DNA of 64,000 nt from JALZUU01 sp964441245 (GTDB lineage: Bacteria > Bacteroidota > Bacteroidia > Chitinophagales > Saprospiraceae), in the NCBI GenBank assembly GCA_964441245.1, contig CAYTVR010000003.1, positions 1-64,000 on the forward strand, read 5' to 3'. Positions 1-8,056 of the stretch are shown here, in pieces. The notes below the pieces were generated by a model that saw only the letters and a program-made list of their open reading frames with translations, was not told the DNA's origin and did no database searches. Made by a program: the position numbers and the translations under genes. Numbering within the stretch: the first letter of the stretch is position 1; every line of letters starts with the position of its first letter.

Positions 1-472
1 AGGTTGACATGGCATATACCTCACCTTCTACTGCCGAAAACCAAATCGAAGTACTAAAGGCGGTCGCTAAACCCGCAACGGCTCCAGCTCCCATAATCGC
101 AATTCGTTCAGGACCAACTAATTCATTTTCATCAAATTTTCTTCCAACCAAACTTAATTTTCCTAAAATCGTTGTTACCCAACATACAAACATTGCGGTG
201 AATGCCGCACACAATCCAGACATCAAGTTGACTGCAAAAGCAATATCTTCAGGATTATTGGATAATATTTCTGCTAAGAAGGTGAAAAATCGACCGACAA
301 TCAAAAATACAGGTGCTCCTGGTGGGTGAACCACTTGTAGCTTATACGCTCCAGTAATAAACTCTCCACAATCCCACAAACTTCCCGTTCGTTCAGCAGA
401 CATGAAGTAAACGGCAAAGGCTATAAAAAAGACTACCCAGCCAACAATATTATTTAGTTTTTTAAAGTCCAT
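1..472 (-). CDS. DUF2723 family membrane protein (5' part only)
   Basis: About 157 N-terminal codons are present; the rest lies beyond the left edge. The protein starts MDFKKLNNIVGWVVFF, a first membrane segment, followed by the signature WDCGEFI and then HPPGAP, which are typical of the DUF2723 family of multi-spanning proteins common in Bacteroidota. Further hydrophobic helices follow at about residues 75-100 and 125-145. The acidic loop after the first helix resembles GT-C glycosyltransferases, and relatives are annotated as protein O-mannosyltransferase-like; that role is family knowledge, not proven here. The ATG at 472 fits a -7 box about 115 bases upstream. Family call is firm, function uncertain. 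Confidence 0.88.
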   Translation of the reverse strand, partial: MDFKKLNNIVGWVVFFIAFAVYFMSAERTGSLWDCGEFITGAYKLQVVHPPGAPVFLIVGRFFTFLAEILSNNPEDIAFAVNLMSGLCAAFTAMFVCWVTTILGKLSLVGRKFDENELVGPERIAIMGAGAVAGLATAFSTSIWFSAVEGEVYAMST

Positions 473-586
473 TTATCTTTGATTAAGTTGAATTGATACA
501 TTGATTATTTTAGCTTTTGTAGATAAAGCTTGTTCATCTATACACCAATTCTTTGATTTCGTTTAATCTTGCTTCAAAATTTACCT

Positions 587-595
587 GCAAAAGTA
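587..595 (-). promoter_or_regulatory. Promoter -7 box for the DUF2723 gene
   Basis: Read on the minus strand this is TACTTTTGC, matching the Bacteroidota TAnnTTTG consensus, and implies a leader of roughly 110 bases. No clear -33 TTG is seen at the right distance. Confidence 0.5.
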
Positions 596-781
596 ATAAA
601 ATATTACCAAGAATCGTCCTATGATCGTGGCTTAGAGCAGTTAAGGTCAATTGAAGCCAGATTTTGTTGGATGGGTTCTTCGAATCTTCAGTTTATATGG
701 CTTCATTTCTACGAAAATCAGGAAAAAAGGTTATTAAATCAGCTCTTTTAACTTAAATAGCCCGTTTTTTATACAAAACCT

Positions 782-790
782 TACCTTTGC
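782..790 (+). promoter_or_regulatory. Promoter -7 box for the small protein gene at 825
   Basis: TACCTTTGC matches the TAnnTTTG consensus exactly and lies 34 bases before the ATG. The -33 region is only T-rich. Between this box and the DUF2723 start (473-781) I see no convincing gene; the stretch holds the two opposed promoters. Confidence 0.6.
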
Positions 791-824
791 AAGCAAATCA
801 ATTCAAATTATTAAAAAAATCATC

Positions 825-974
825 ATGAAATTCCTTGTTCTCGGTGTCATCTTATATGGGTATTATCATTTTTTTTACAAAAATACTTCTCTAAAAGCTG
901 GAGACGAAGCGATAAACATTGAGAAAGCAGATGAAGATGATGGTGAATTTACCGATTATGAAGAGGTGGAATGA
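825..974 (+). CDS. Small single-pass membrane protein, unknown function
   Basis: 49 codons, ATG to TGA. Residues 1-18 (MKFLVLGVILYGYYHFFY) form one hydrophobic segment, followed by a short basic linker and a very acidic tail (EKADEDDGEFTDYEEVE). This layout resembles the small DUF4834-type proteins of Bacteroidota, but I cannot assign the family from sequence alone. A near-perfect promoter box sits just upstream and a hairpin repeat just downstream, so the reading frame appears to be a complete one-gene unit. Expression is inferred from context only. Confidence 0.6.
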   Translation: MKFLVLGVILYGYYHFFYKNTSLKAGDEAINIEKADEDDGEFTDYEEVE

Positions 975-985
975 TTGAATAGCCG

Positions 986-1054
986 AATAATTGAATTTTG
1001 AATGGCCTTCTTTCGTGGAATTTGCGATAAAGGGTTATTCAAAATTCAATTATT
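986..1054. repeat. TGAATGGCC-family hairpin repeat, copy 1
   Basis: Arms at 986-1007 and 1033-1054 are 22 bases each and match at 20 of 22 positions as an inverted repeat (AATAATTGAATTTTGAAT plus GGCC). It follows the stop of the small membrane protein by a dozen bases and may act as its terminator or 3'-end stabiliser. Related copies are at 6093, 6261, 24708, 49881 and 55001. Confidence 0.75.
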
Positions 1055-1105
1055 TTCACATTCAACCATTGTATGTATCTCCGAAAACGTTTTAAAATAC
1101 TAAAC

Positions 1106-1762
1106 ATGCAGATAAGCGAAAACATTCTTTACAAAAACAATCAACTTATTGCTTTCAATAAACCTTCGGGCATTGCTGTTCAAGAAGACAAAACAGGAGA
1201 TAAAGCCTTAGTCAACCTTGCTGAAATTTATTGTAAATCCAATGTACATGTTATTCATCGTTTGGATCGTCCAGCGAGCGGAGTAGTCGTATTTGCCAAA
1301 GGAAAAACAGCCTTAGCTACTTTGAATCAACAGTTCAAAGATCGAGTCATTAAAAAAACTTATCTCGCTGTTGTCAAAAATCGACCAGAGGCGGACAAGG
1401 GAGAATTGATCCATTATTTATACAAACAGTCCAATAATAAAACTGTCGCCCTAGAAAAAGATTCGAAAGGAGCAAAAGAGGCAATTTTATATTATGAATT
1501 GATCGGAAGTATTGACAATTATCACTTGTTAAAAATCAATTTAGTCACAGGACGTCATCACCAAGTGCGTGCTCAGTTAGGAGCCATTGGTTCTCCAATC
1601 AAAGGTGATGTAAAATATGGTTTTAAGCGCGGGAACAGAGATCGATCAATTCATCTTCATGCTTGGAAACTTTCTTTTAAACATCCAGTTACCAAAATTG
1701 ATGAAGAAGTCATTGCTCCATTACCAGATGAAGTGGTATGGAATGCTTTTGAGGTTTCTTAA
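1106..1762 (+). CDS. RluA family pseudouridine synthase
   Basis: 218 residues, a compact single-domain member without an S4 domain. The catalytic motif is HRLDRPASGVVVFAK at about residues 51-65; the Asp of HRLD is the nucleophile in this family and the PASG variant is common in short Bacteroidota members. The later block VTGRHHQVRAQL at about 148-159 is the conserved substrate-binding motif. It isomerises a uridine in rRNA or tRNA; the exact position cannot be told from sequence. I chose the ATG at 1106 over one 33 bases upstream because MQISENILYKNNQLIAFNK aligns with the usual family start. thiL follows after 15 bases, probably in one transcript. Confidence 0.88.
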   Translation: MQISENILYKNNQLIAFNKPSGIAVQEDKTGDKALVNLAEIYCKSNVHVIHRLDRPASGVVVFAKGKTALATLNQQFKDRVIKKTYLAVVKNRPEADKGELIHYLYKQSNNKTVALEKDSKGAKEAILYYELIGSIDNYHLLKINLVTGRHHQVRAQLGAIGSPIKGDVKYGFKRGNRDRSIHLHAWKLSFKHPVTKIDEEVIAPLPDEVVWNAFEVS

Positions 1763-1777
1763 AAATTTGAAAAAAAT

Positions 1778-2815
1778 ATGACAAACGAAAACGATAAAAG
1801 AACAAATGTAAATGAACTGGGAGAATTTGGTTTAATTGAACATTTAACCAAAAAATTTCCACTTAGAAATAAGTCATCCATCAAAGGAGTGGGGGATGAT
1901 GCAGCTGTTATTGACAGTGGCGGTTTACAAACAGTTGTTTCTACAGACATGCTGGTAGAAGGTATTCATTTTGATTTGGCTTATACACCACTCAAACATT
2001 TAGGTTACAAAGCGGTGGTCGTTAACTTATCTGATATCTATGCGATGAATGCACAGCCTAAGCAAGTAACTGTTTCCATTGCCATCTCGAACCGTTTTTC
2101 GGTAGAAGCCTTGGAAGAGTTCTATGCTGGTATTGAATTGGCTTGTGAAAAATACAAAGTAGATTTAATCGGCGGTGATACCACTTCATCTCCAAAAGGA
2201 TTATATATTAGTGTCACTGCTATTGGAGAAGAGAAAAAAGAAAAAATCGTTTACCGCAACACGGCTAAAGTTGGTGACTTAATTTGCGTAAGCGGAAATT
2301 TGGGTGCAGCTTATTTAGGTCTCCAAATCTTAGAACGAGAAAAACAAATATTCCTTTCTAGTCCTGATGTAAAACCTGATTTAGAAGGACAAGATTTTTT
2401 GATCGGTCGACAATTGAAACCTGAAGCTCGTTTTGACATGATCGAATTTTTCAACAAAAAAGAATTGGTGCCTACGGCGATGATTGATATTTCAGATGGC
2501 CTTGCTTCTGAAATTTTTCATATTTGCAAACAATCGAGAGTCGGTGCAATTATCGAAGAAAGTGGTGTACCTATTCATCCGGATACGGAATTGATGGCGC
2601 TTAAATTTAAATTGGATCCGATTACTTGTGCCTTGAGTGGCGGAGAAGACTACGAATTGTTATTCACCATTGATCAAAATGATTTGGAAAAAGTAAAATA
2701 CTTACCAGACATTTATATTGCAGGTGAAATCACAGATATTTCTGAAGGCATCAAACTACATACCAAAGGTGGAAATATTCATCCATTGAAAGCTCAGGGG
2801 TGGAAACATTTTTAA
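1778..2815 (+). CDS. thiL: Thiamine-monophosphate kinase
   Basis: 345 residues, full length. It phosphorylates thiamine monophosphate to thiamine diphosphate using ATP in the cytoplasm, the last step of thiamine cofactor synthesis. Visible family motifs are VGDDAAVID near residue 40 and STDMLVEGIHFD near 56 (Mg-ATP binding in the PurM/ThiL fold), GGDTTSSPKG near 120, DISDGLASEI near 240 and SGGEDYELLF near 288. It starts 15 bases after the pseudouridine synthase, suggesting cotranscription; the pairing has no obvious functional meaning. No THI-box is seen upstream. Confidence 0.95.
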   Translation: MTNENDKRTNVNELGEFGLIEHLTKKFPLRNKSSIKGVGDDAAVIDSGGLQTVVSTDMLVEGIHFDLAYTPLKHLGYKAVVVNLSDIYAMNAQPKQVTVSIAISNRFSVEALEEFYAGIELACEKYKVDLIGGDTTSSPKGLYISVTAIGEEKKEKIVYRNTAKVGDLICVSGNLGAAYLGLQILEREKQIFLSSPDVKPDLEGQDFLIGRQLKPEARFDMIEFFNKKELVPTAMIDISDGLASEIFHICKQSRVGAIIEESGVPIHPDTELMALKFKLDPITCALSGGEDYELLFTIDQNDLEKVKYLPDIYIAGEITDISEGIKLHTKGGNIHPLKAQGWKHF

Positions 2816-2903
2816 AAACAGGAGGTCAGCAAGTCAGGAGTCATCCTCAAATTTGAACTTAGTATTAGTGTATTTTAGATTGATCATTTCGATACCGAAA
2901 ATG

Positions 2904-3012
2904 GCACACAGATCTTGCAGATTACGCAAATCGGACTAATTCCCCAAGGATCGAAGGGCGCATTAATCGAGAAAATCAGCGCAATCTGAGTAATCCGCTT
3001 AATCAGTGTTCG
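2904..3012. repeat. Dispersed intergenic repeat, copy A
   Basis: The segment from GCACACAGATC to GTGTTCGA is the reverse complement of a related element at 48053-48152. Both share an almost identical core reading AATGCGCCCTTCGATC and a flank reading GCGCTGATTTTCTC on the complementary strand. It sits between the ends of the convergent genes thiL and trmB. Confidence 0.75.
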
Positions 3013-3103
3013 AATACGATTGCTAAACTAGAAAATTTAAGAAGTTTGATTTTTTGCCTTTAATAGATAAGTCCGATAGTTAGGCCTGACTCATGCTATT
3101 ATT

Positions 3104-3793
3104 TCAAATTCCAAATCTTATATACTTGATGGTCTTTCCTTTCTTTCGATGCATTTCTTCATAATAGGTTGAAGTCGCCAGTTCTGGATAAGGTAAATCC
3201 TTAGAATAGATATCATCATCTTGATAAAAAATCTGACATTTAGGATCGGCATGGAGCACTTCTAAAGAGAAATTATATAGATTCGTTTCATCTGTTTTTA
3301 AATGTACTAAACCATCTTTTTTTAGAATTTTTCGATATTGTTCTATAAAATAATCAGAAGTCAATCTTCGGTTGGCTTTGCTTTCTCTAAGAAAAGGATC
3401 TGGAAAAGTTATCCATATTTCGCTGACTTCATCAGGCGCAAAAAACAAACTAATTTGTTCAATACGAGTTCGTAAAAAGGCCGCATTCGTTAAATTTCTC
3501 TCCAATGCATTGGTCGCTCCTCGCCATATTCTTGCGCCTTTGATATCGACTCCAATGATGTTTTGATCGGGGTAAGCTTCCGCTAAATCAAGCGTATATT
3601 CTCCACGGCCACAAGCTAATTCTAATACAATCCGATGATCATTTTTAAAATGAAGTTCATTCCATTTTCCTTTTAAATCTACTACTTTTCCGTTAGCTCC
3701 GGAAAGCTCTGGCTGTTGCATATTGAAATTTTCATAGACATTAGGAAAGCTTCCAATTTCTGCAAAACGTTGAAGTTTGTTTTTGCGACTCAT
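3104..3793 (-). CDS. trmB: tRNA (guanine-N7-)-methyltransferase
   Basis: 229 residues. It transfers a methyl group from S-adenosylmethionine to N7 of G46 in the tRNA variable loop. The SAM site is ELACGRGEYTLDLA at about residues 57-70, followed by GVDIKGARIW with the acidic ribose-binding position. The later block ITFPDPFLRESKANRRL at about 128-144 is the Bacteroidota form of the TrmB signature FPDPWPKKRHxKRRL. The N-terminus (MSRKNKLQRFAEI) is typical of the phylum. It is convergent with thiL and lies 36 bases downstream of the hydrolase gene on the same strand, so the two may be cotranscribed. Confidence 0.93.
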   Translation of the reverse strand: MSRKNKLQRFAEIGSFPNVYENFNMQQPELSGANGKVVDLKGKWNELHFKNDHRIVLELACGRGEYTLDLAEAYPDQNIIGVDIKGARIWRGATNALERNLTNAAFLRTRIEQISLFFAPDEVSEIWITFPDPFLRESKANRRLTSDYFIEQYRKILKKDGLVHLKTDETNLYNFSLEVLHADPKCQIFYQDDDIYSKDLPYPELATSTYYEEMHRKKGKTIKYIRFGI

Positions 3794-3829
3794 TGTATCA
3801 TTTTATTTTGATGCCATAAATTTAAGGAC

Positions 3830-4672
3830 TTAGTATTTATTCTCAAAAATTTGATCCATTTTCTGTTGATACAAATCAAATTCACTTAGGTTTTTATGCC
3901 CTCCATTCGGGATGGTAATAAATTCATCTTTAGCTTTGAGCAATGGCTTTAATTTGGATCCACAGCGATAAGGAACGATCAAATCTTGCGTACCATGAAA
4001 AATATAAATTGGACAGTCAATCAAGGGAATTTTTCGATCATTTTCCATTTTTATATCGATCTCAAATGGCAGATATTGGAAAGGCAAATTGGCTTCTATG
4101 GCTCCTCGTAGATGGTTAAAAGGTGTTTCTAAAATTAAAAACCGACAAGGCATTTTTGACGCTAAGTCCGTTGCAGCAGCTGTACCTAAAGATCGCCCCA
4201 GAATAACGATTTCTCCTGGGTCGTAAATTTGGCTCAACCATTTGTAAGCCATCGCGGCGTTGGAATACATATTTTTTTCTGTTGGGGCTCCTCCACTTTT
4301 TCCATATCCTTCATAATCGATAAACAAAATATCATAAGCTCGTTTTGTAAAGTCTGTATGATAGGAAGCCCATCTTTGCAGATTATCGGCATTTCCATGC
4401 AAATAAAGGACGACACCTTTTGCCTTTTGATTCGTTTTAAAAAAAATAGCATTGATTGAATGACCATTGTCACTTTTTAAAAATAATTCTTCAAAAGGAT
4501 GATCAAAAGAAAAGGAGTAATCCATTTTCAACTTGACTGGTTGAAAAATAAGATGCGTATGAAAAAAGTATAACCCCAAGATTAAAAGCAGATAACTTAG
4601 AGGAATAAGTAGGAATAAACTAATGATATTTTTTACTTTTAGGAAATGCAAGAACAAGCTTTTCAATTTCAA
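3830..4672 (-). CDS. Membrane-anchored alpha/beta hydrolase (BEM46/YfhR-like)
   Basis: Up to 280 residues. An N-terminal membrane segment at about 15-36 is followed by a serine hydrolase domain: oxyanion-hole motif LYLHGNADNLQRW near residue 88, GYGKSGG near 122, nucleophile elbow GRSLG near 160, an acid in GTQDLIVP near 225 and the catalytic His in NGGHKNL near 257. Relatives are esterases or peptidases of unknown substrate. The only long start is a TTG at 4672, which would overlap the divergent acetyltransferase by 27 bases; in-frame TTG codons at 4657 and 4651 are alternatives, so the start is uncertain. Confidence 0.8.
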   Translation of the reverse strand: MKLKSLFLHFLKVKNIISLFLLIPLSYLLLILGLYFFHTHLIFQPVKLKMDYSFSFDHPFEELFLKSDNGHSINAIFFKTNQKAKGVVLYLHGNADNLQRWASYHTDFTKRAYDILFIDYEGYGKSGGAPTEKNMYSNAAMAYKWLSQIYDPGEIVILGRSLGTAAATDLASKMPCRFLILETPFNHLRGAIEANLPFQYLPFEIDIKMENDRKIPLIDCPIYIFHGTQDLIVPYRCGSKLKPLLKAKDEFITIPNGGHKNLSEFDLYQQKMDQIFENKY

Positions 4673-5095
4673 ATTAAAGAAGACAAGATAGAGACAGTTG
4701 TGCGAATTTCACAACAAATCCCTGAATTTAGTGGTCCTCCATTGGCCTCAAAATATCATGAACGATTAGACGGAGTCGCCCATTTAATCTTGGTCGCATA
4801 TGATGGAGATCTTCCTATTGGATTTAAAGTGGGCTATCAACGAGAACATGATTTTTATTCTTGGATGGGCGCTATTCTTCCTGATTATCGTCGAAAAGGA
4901 GTCGCTAAAAAATTAGCGCAAGCTCAAGAAAAGTGGGTAAAAGGTCTTGGAATTTCCACCTTAACCTTTAAAACGCGCAATCAACATAAGGGAATGCTTC
5001 TTTTTGCGTTAAAGAATGGATTCGATATCATTGGATTCAAAACGAAAGAGAAAACCGAAGAAAATCGAATTTTATTGCAAAAGCAATTGAAGTAA
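4646..5095 (+). CDS. GNAT family N-acetyltransferase
   Basis: 149 residues. The acetyl-CoA site is in MGAILPDYRRKGVAKKLAQ at about residues 71-89, which carries the Q/RxxGxG/A type motif A (RRKGVA). The C-terminal block LLFALKNGFDIIGFK is the usual last GNAT strand region. The acceptor substrate is unknown. The ATG at 4646 lies inside the 5' end of the divergent hydrolase if that uses its longest start. A stretch reading TTACTTTTAGG immediately upstream is a poor -7 match, so the promoter is unclear and the leader must be very short if it is used. Confidence 0.85.
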   Translation: MQEQAFQFQIKEDKIETVVRISQQIPEFSGPPLASKYHERLDGVAHLILVAYDGDLPIGFKVGYQREHDFYSWMGAILPDYRRKGVAKKLAQAQEKWVKGLGISTLTFKTRNQHKGMLLFALKNGFDIIGFKTKEKTEENRILLQKQLK

Positions 5096-5105
5096 CTATC
5101 TTTGC
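5075..5105 (+). promoter_or_regulatory. Promoter for the barrel protein at 5170
   Basis: TTG (5075-5077), 19 bases, then TATCTTTGC (5097-5105): a textbook Bacteroidota -33/-7 pair. It overlaps the last codons of the acetyltransferase and implies a leader of about 60 bases. Confidence 0.75.
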
Positions 5106-5169
5106 AGCCTATTCAAATTTTGCACACACTATAATTGTAAATAACTGTTCAATATCAAAAACTAAGAAT

Positions 5170-6066
5170 ATGAATCGATTGACACTATTAACGATCATCT
5201 TTATTGGCTTATTTGTCAACGAAACAATGGCTCAGGAATATGGGACCGCTTTTCGTGTAGGACTGAATTTTTCTAAATTTAAAGCACCATCAGAAACTGG
5301 CGCCAATGGTGATCTTGAAGATTTTAGTACTTATACTGGTTTTCATGTTGCAGGTGGAGTCGTTTTCAAACTGCTCGAAAATTATGGGCTGAAAGCCGAG
5401 ATTATGTTTTCACAAAACGGTGGAAGATATCGATATGAAGGAGAATCTTTTCAAATTTATCAAGCTCCTTTTACAGCAGAACCGGTTAGATCAACTGGAA
5501 AAAGAACAACAACTTTAAGGATCACTAATTCTTATATCGAGCTTCCTATAACTGGTTATGCAAAATTAGGGAAATTTGAATTTCAATTGGGTGCCAGTCT
5601 TGGGTTTTTAGTCAATTCTAATGGTGTAGGGACTTTGCGTTATGAAGGAACATCAGATATGGATGGAGGTATTATTGAGCCTTATGCAATCAGTTTAGAT
5701 CATAATTATCTCAAAAACGGAAAATTAAGTTTAGAAGATTTACAAAATCCTGAATTAGAAAAACTGGCGGACTTTATGGTGGACGGACAAAGCGTTTCTC
5801 TTCCTACTACCTTGAGAGCTTATGATACTTTTGCCACCAAAGATGGGAAATTTTATAATACCGTTGATGTAGGATTGATCGGAGGCGCTTCTTTTTACTT
5901 AAGTAAAGGACTTTTTGTAGGGGTCATGGTCAACTATGGTTTACTTGATACAACTAATGATTTTTATGATATTTCTAAAAAAGAATCCGACGGTTTAACA
6001 CCAATTTCTCGATCTGACAAAGATACTAACTTGTCACTTCGAGCTTCTATCGGCTTTAGTTTCTGA
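5170..6066 (+). CDS. Outer-membrane beta-barrel protein
   Basis: 298 residues. A signal peptide (MNRLTLLTIIFIGLFVNETMAQ, cleaved after the AQ site) is followed by alternating amphipathic strands and a C-terminal strand ending in SLRASIGFSF, with the terminal Phe expected for BAM-inserted barrels. Blocks such as YGTAFRVGLNFSKF near the N-terminus and DVGLIGGASFYLSKGLFVGVM near residues 235-255 fit the PorT-like outer membrane barrel family. No substrate or partner can be inferred. It has its own promoter and is followed by a perfect 22-base hairpin repeat that likely terminates it. Confidence 0.8.
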   Translation: MNRLTLLTIIFIGLFVNETMAQEYGTAFRVGLNFSKFKAPSETGANGDLEDFSTYTGFHVAGGVVFKLLENYGLKAEIMFSQNGGRYRYEGESFQIYQAPFTAEPVRSTGKRTTTLRITNSYIELPITGYAKLGKFEFQLGASLGFLVNSNGVGTLRYEGTSDMDGGIIEPYAISLDHNYLKNGKLSLEDLQNPELEKLADFMVDGQSVSLPTTLRAYDTFATKDGKFYNTVDVGLIGGASFYLSKGLFVGVMVNYGLLDTTNDFYDISKKESDGLTPISRSDKDTNLSLRASIGFSF

Positions 6067-6092
6067 GGTTAATGACTGAATGATTGAATTTT

Positions 6093-6149
6093 GAATAATT
6101 GAATGGCCCTCAAACGTGTATTACGCATTTGAGGGCCATTCAATTATTC
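6093..6149. repeat. TGAATGGCC-family hairpin repeat, copy 2
   Basis: Arms 6093-6114 and 6128-6149 form a perfect 22-base inverted repeat (GAATAATTGAATGGCCCTCAAA) around a 13-base loop. It lies 27 bases after the barrel gene stop. Confidence 0.9.
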
Positions 6150-6260
6150 CCTGATAACTTCCCATATCTTAATTCTTTCATTCTAAATCCTCCAGATTCT
6201 TTCTATCATTTTTACTACCTAAAGGCAAATGATTAAACTTTGAATGACAGAATAATAATG

Positions 6261-6301
6261 GAATGGCCTTCTTTCACGATTTACACGAAAGAAGGCCATT
6301 C
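6261..6301. repeat. TGAATGGCC-family hairpin repeat, copy 3
   Basis: Arms GAATGGCCTTCTTTC (6261-6275) and its perfect complement (6287-6301) flank an 11-base loop. It sits between two convergent genes, together with copy 2, so the pair is placed to end transcripts from both sides. Confidence 0.88.
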
Positions 6302-6333
6302 AAAATTCATTTATTCTAGCATTCAATTATTCC

Positions 6334-7581
6334 CTAATACCCTTTCATCAGATATTCTTTGTCATGGCTTTCAAAAAAGCAAACCGTTCGCTTTTCCGTC
6401 AAGTATAAATAAAAAGAACCACCTTTCTTCAAGACAAATTCAATCCGATACCTTGCCTCATTGATTTTTGGATCTGCATGCTCTTCTTTTCTCTCTTTTT
6501 CAATAATTTTTTTAACCGGATGCATCCAAACTTTGTCTTCAGAGGTACCATCATCATAAGTCAAAATAGATCTAACTTTGACAAAATATTCTTTGACAAT
6601 TTTTATTTTTTTATTTTTTTTCTTCTCCGCTTGATCCTCCGTTTTAGGGCCATCGATCACCGCATCATATTCATCAGGAATGTCAGTGACCACTTCAGCA
6701 ACAACCTCTTCTACTTTCTCGACCACTACTTCTTTTTTCGGTTCCTCTTTTTTAGGCTCTTTTTTCTTAGGCTTACGACTATATCTTTTGAATCGTTTTT
6801 CATAAGCCGAAACTTCTCCTTGCGGAGCAGCCTCTTCTTTCTCTTCAACCACAGCTACTTCTTCTTTCTTTTCTACTGGTTTAGTAATCACTTTCGTCAC
6901 GACAAGTTCCTCTTCTTTCTTTTCCTTTTTGTCTTTTTTATTTTTCTTTTTCGACTTATCGATTATCGTCACCCTCTCTATAAACTCAATGCTTATACTA
7001 TCTGAAGGTTGTACCCGTTCTTGAACATTTTGCTCTAGATGGATTTGCATAAAAGGTCGAATTGTTTTTCCCCAAATGCTATCCTTTGCCTCCACAACAT
7101 TTTCCCATTTTCCTGTAAAGTAATTGTCCTCTTTTGCTCGTAAAGATTCAGAAATTTGAGCTTGAAAGAAAAGAATTTCTTTTTCTTTTACAGATCTTTT
7201 AAAAACCAATGCATCTACCTGATCTCGATTATTAAGGACCATTTTTAAATGTCCTTGAATGGTGGGATCTCGAGCATTCATCAATAATAATTTATAGCCA
7301 TAATCAGTCGAGTTAATGTTGTTGATGCTATATACTCCTTTGATTCCTTTCCCATTTACGTAAAGGTTATTGGTCGTGACGCCAAAAGAATATTCACCTG
7401 GCTTGAGTGATTTCTTGCCATCTGCTCGTAAATCCATTTCATTTGGACGAAAGTCATATCCAACCAAATCAGTCGGATCTTTAAATTTTCGATCAGAAAT
7501 ATAACTGTAGTGCTCTTGTGCTTGTAAAGCAAAAGTCACATTCATCAGAAAAAACAATAATAAAAGTCTGATTTTCATCAT
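6334..7581 (-). CDS. Exported Lys/Glu-rich protein, unknown function
   Basis: 415 residues from the ATG at 7581. I prefer this to an ATG 39 bases upstream because it gives a compact signal peptide (MMKIRLLLLFFLMNVTFALQAQ). Residues about 20-190 look like a folded domain with no family I recognise; about 205-330 is a low-complexity region of K/E/V/P with repeated KKE and VEEV units and few hydrophobic residues; about 330-415 is a second ordered part. The charged middle may be an extended spacer crossing the periplasm or binding cell wall, which is inference. It is a single gene, convergent with the barrel gene. Confidence 0.75.
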   Translation of the reverse strand: MMKIRLLLLFFLMNVTFALQAQEHYSYISDRKFKDPTDLVGYDFRPNEMDLRADGKKSLKPGEYSFGVTTNNLYVNGKGIKGVYSINNINSTDYGYKLLLMNARDPTIQGHLKMVLNNRDQVDALVFKRSVKEKEILFFQAQISESLRAKEDNYFTGKWENVVEAKDSIWGKTIRPFMQIHLEQNVQERVQPSDSISIEFIERVTIIDKSKKKNKKDKKEKKEEELVVTKVITKPVEKKEEVAVVEEKEEAAPQGEVSAYEKRFKRYSRKPKKKEPKKEEPKKEVVVEKVEEVVAEVVTDIPDEYDAVIDGPKTEDQAEKKKNKKIKIVKEYFVKVRSILTYDDGTSEDKVWMHPVKKIIEKERKEEHADPKINEARYRIEFVLKKGGSFYLYLTEKRTVCFFESHDKEYLMKGY

Positions 7582-8056
7582 ATCTATTTTTAAATAAAAG
7601 AAGTAGTATCCTAACTTCAAAATAAGTAATTGTGTACAAGTAATTTTCTAGTCTTTTTTTCCTCCAATCATCCTTCTACCTTTCAAAATAAAATCATGTT
7701 AATACCTCTCAAAAAATGGGGAAGATTTTATTTTAACATTTCTCATGCTAACACTCTGTATTAAGTTTTCACCTTAAAACATTGGCAAAAGGCTTGCCGA
7801 AAGTGCGTGTTTTATCAGGGGAGACGAATGATTGTAAATAGTTTTGCGAACTCTATAAATCTTATTGATTAAAACTTCACCTTATTAGCCATTAAGTAAA
7901 GCTCAAATTCAATAAACTCCTAGTTATGACGCCTTATTGTTCGACAAAGTATCGGTACACTAAAGATTTAATATTTCTTTAACTGATGAGGCTAAATGAC
8001 CAAGTCAATTTAATTAGGAAAAAGAAAAATCAAATAAATTGGCTTGGCCTTCATCA
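7582..8056. other. Gene-free region with a hairpin at its right end
   Basis: No reading frame or RNA gene is convincing here. At 8000-8011 and 8036-8047 there is a 12-base inverted repeat (CCAAGTCAATTT, one G-U pair) with a long loop, just beyond the FTCD stop; it could be a weak terminator for that gene. Confidence 0.4.

Noticed and set aside
569..751. 60-codon plus-strand frame between the DUF2723 gene and the small membrane gene
   Set aside because: It covers the opposite-strand promoter box at 587-595, has no signal, motif or own promoter and its composition is not protein-like.
4234..4473. Frames inside the alpha/beta hydrolase on both strands
   Set aside because: The hydrolase frame has all catalytic motifs in register; the others are shadows.
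6478..7005. 175-codon Phe-rich frame opposite the Lys/Glu-rich protein
   Set aside because: It is the antisense of Lys/Glu codons, which read as Phe/Leu/Ser; low complexity and no start signals.
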